Of a stretch of DNA of 23,408 bases, positions 23,328-23,408 are shown in pieces (the stretch's first letter is position 1; every line of letters starts with the position of its first letter). The notes under the pieces were generated by a model that saw only the letters and a list, made by a program, of their open reading frames with translations, searched no databases and was not told where the DNA came from. A program made the translations under genes and the position numbers. Source of the DNA: Bacillota bacterium (GTDB lineage: Bacteria; Bacillota_E; JAJZYS01; JAJYTV01); NCBI GenBank assembly GCA_021845645.1, contig JAJZVM010000059.1, positions 1 to 23,408 on the forward strand, written 5' to 3'.

Positions 23328-23371
23328 GCGCAAGCGGCCGCCGAGGCATAGGTCTCGGCGGCCGCTTGCGC
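23328..23371. terminator. 18-bp stem hairpin after the DUF2892 gene
   Basis: GCGCAAGCGGCCGCCGAG and its exact complement with the 8-nt loop GCATAGGT, 11 bp past the stop. No T-run on either side. The perfect symmetry would serve both directions. The remaining 37 bases of the window show nothing I can assign. Confidence 0.7.
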
Positions 23372-23408
23372 ATGCCCGACAGCGTCGCGCTCCATGATCA
23401 TGCGATCG

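Noticed and set aside
1..23408. CRISPR arrays, tRNA, rRNA, insertion sequences, toxin-antitoxin or defence genes
   Set aside because: I looked for regular repeats, cloverleaf-like sequences, transposase motifs and defence-type domains and found none.

Overview
The window is a GC-rich bacterial chromosome segment, roughly two thirds G+C by eye. It has dense operons, strong AGGAGG-type ribosome binding sites, many GTG starts, S-layer homology (SLH) surface proteins, and flagellar rod and hook genes with no P-ring or L-ring genes in view. Together these suggest a motile, high-GC, single-membrane Bacillota-like organism (Symbiobacteriia, Sulfobacillia or Thermaerobacter-like). The phylum is inferred from gene content, not shown directly.

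Positions 1-7864 are one leftward motility block. In transcription order it reads: membrane chemoreceptor, cheW, a FlgF/FlgG-type rod protein, motA, motB, a second FlgF/FlgG-type rod protein, an SLT lytic transglycosylase, flgE, flgB and fliE, continuing off the left edge. Stator genes and a wall-cutting enzyme sit inside the rod/hook genes, and no flgC lies between flgB and fliE. motA appears to start at ACG.

Positions 7865-11833 hold a regulatory gap, a rightward ccdA whose N-terminus has no ATG, GTG or TTG start, a small conserved-looking protein, and a leftward soluble chemoreceptor with a C-terminal Cache-like sensor domain. About 600 bases follow with two in-phase palindromes and a stretch that looks like a leftward structured RNA.

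Positions 11834-14213 carry trxB (leftward), then lgt and an NFU-type Fe-S scaffold gene (rightward), closed by a clear terminator. Positions 14346-18257 carry a short leader ORF coupled to a NodB-type polysaccharide deacetylase, an SLH protein, and a convergent S41 C-terminal processing protease. Positions 18390-23316 carry a DUF59/MIP18-type Fe-S assembly factor (leftward), an Fsr-like MFS exporter, a secreted CAP-SLH surface protein, a CRP/FNR-family regulator and a small DUF2892 membrane protein.

The themes are motility and chemotaxis, envelope and surface maintenance (lgt, deacetylase, SLH proteins, protease), and thiol/Fe-S handling (ccdA, trxB, nfu, DUF59). The points most worth checking are non-canonical start codons at genes with excellent ribosome sites, a GGCCCA-NN-TGGGCC palindrome shared by two promoters, a possible unclassified structured RNA, an 18-bp inverted repeat inside the deacetylase gene, and a set of hairpins with 8-nt loops and no U-tract. 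I saw no CRISPR array, tRNA, rRNA, insertion sequence or prophage.
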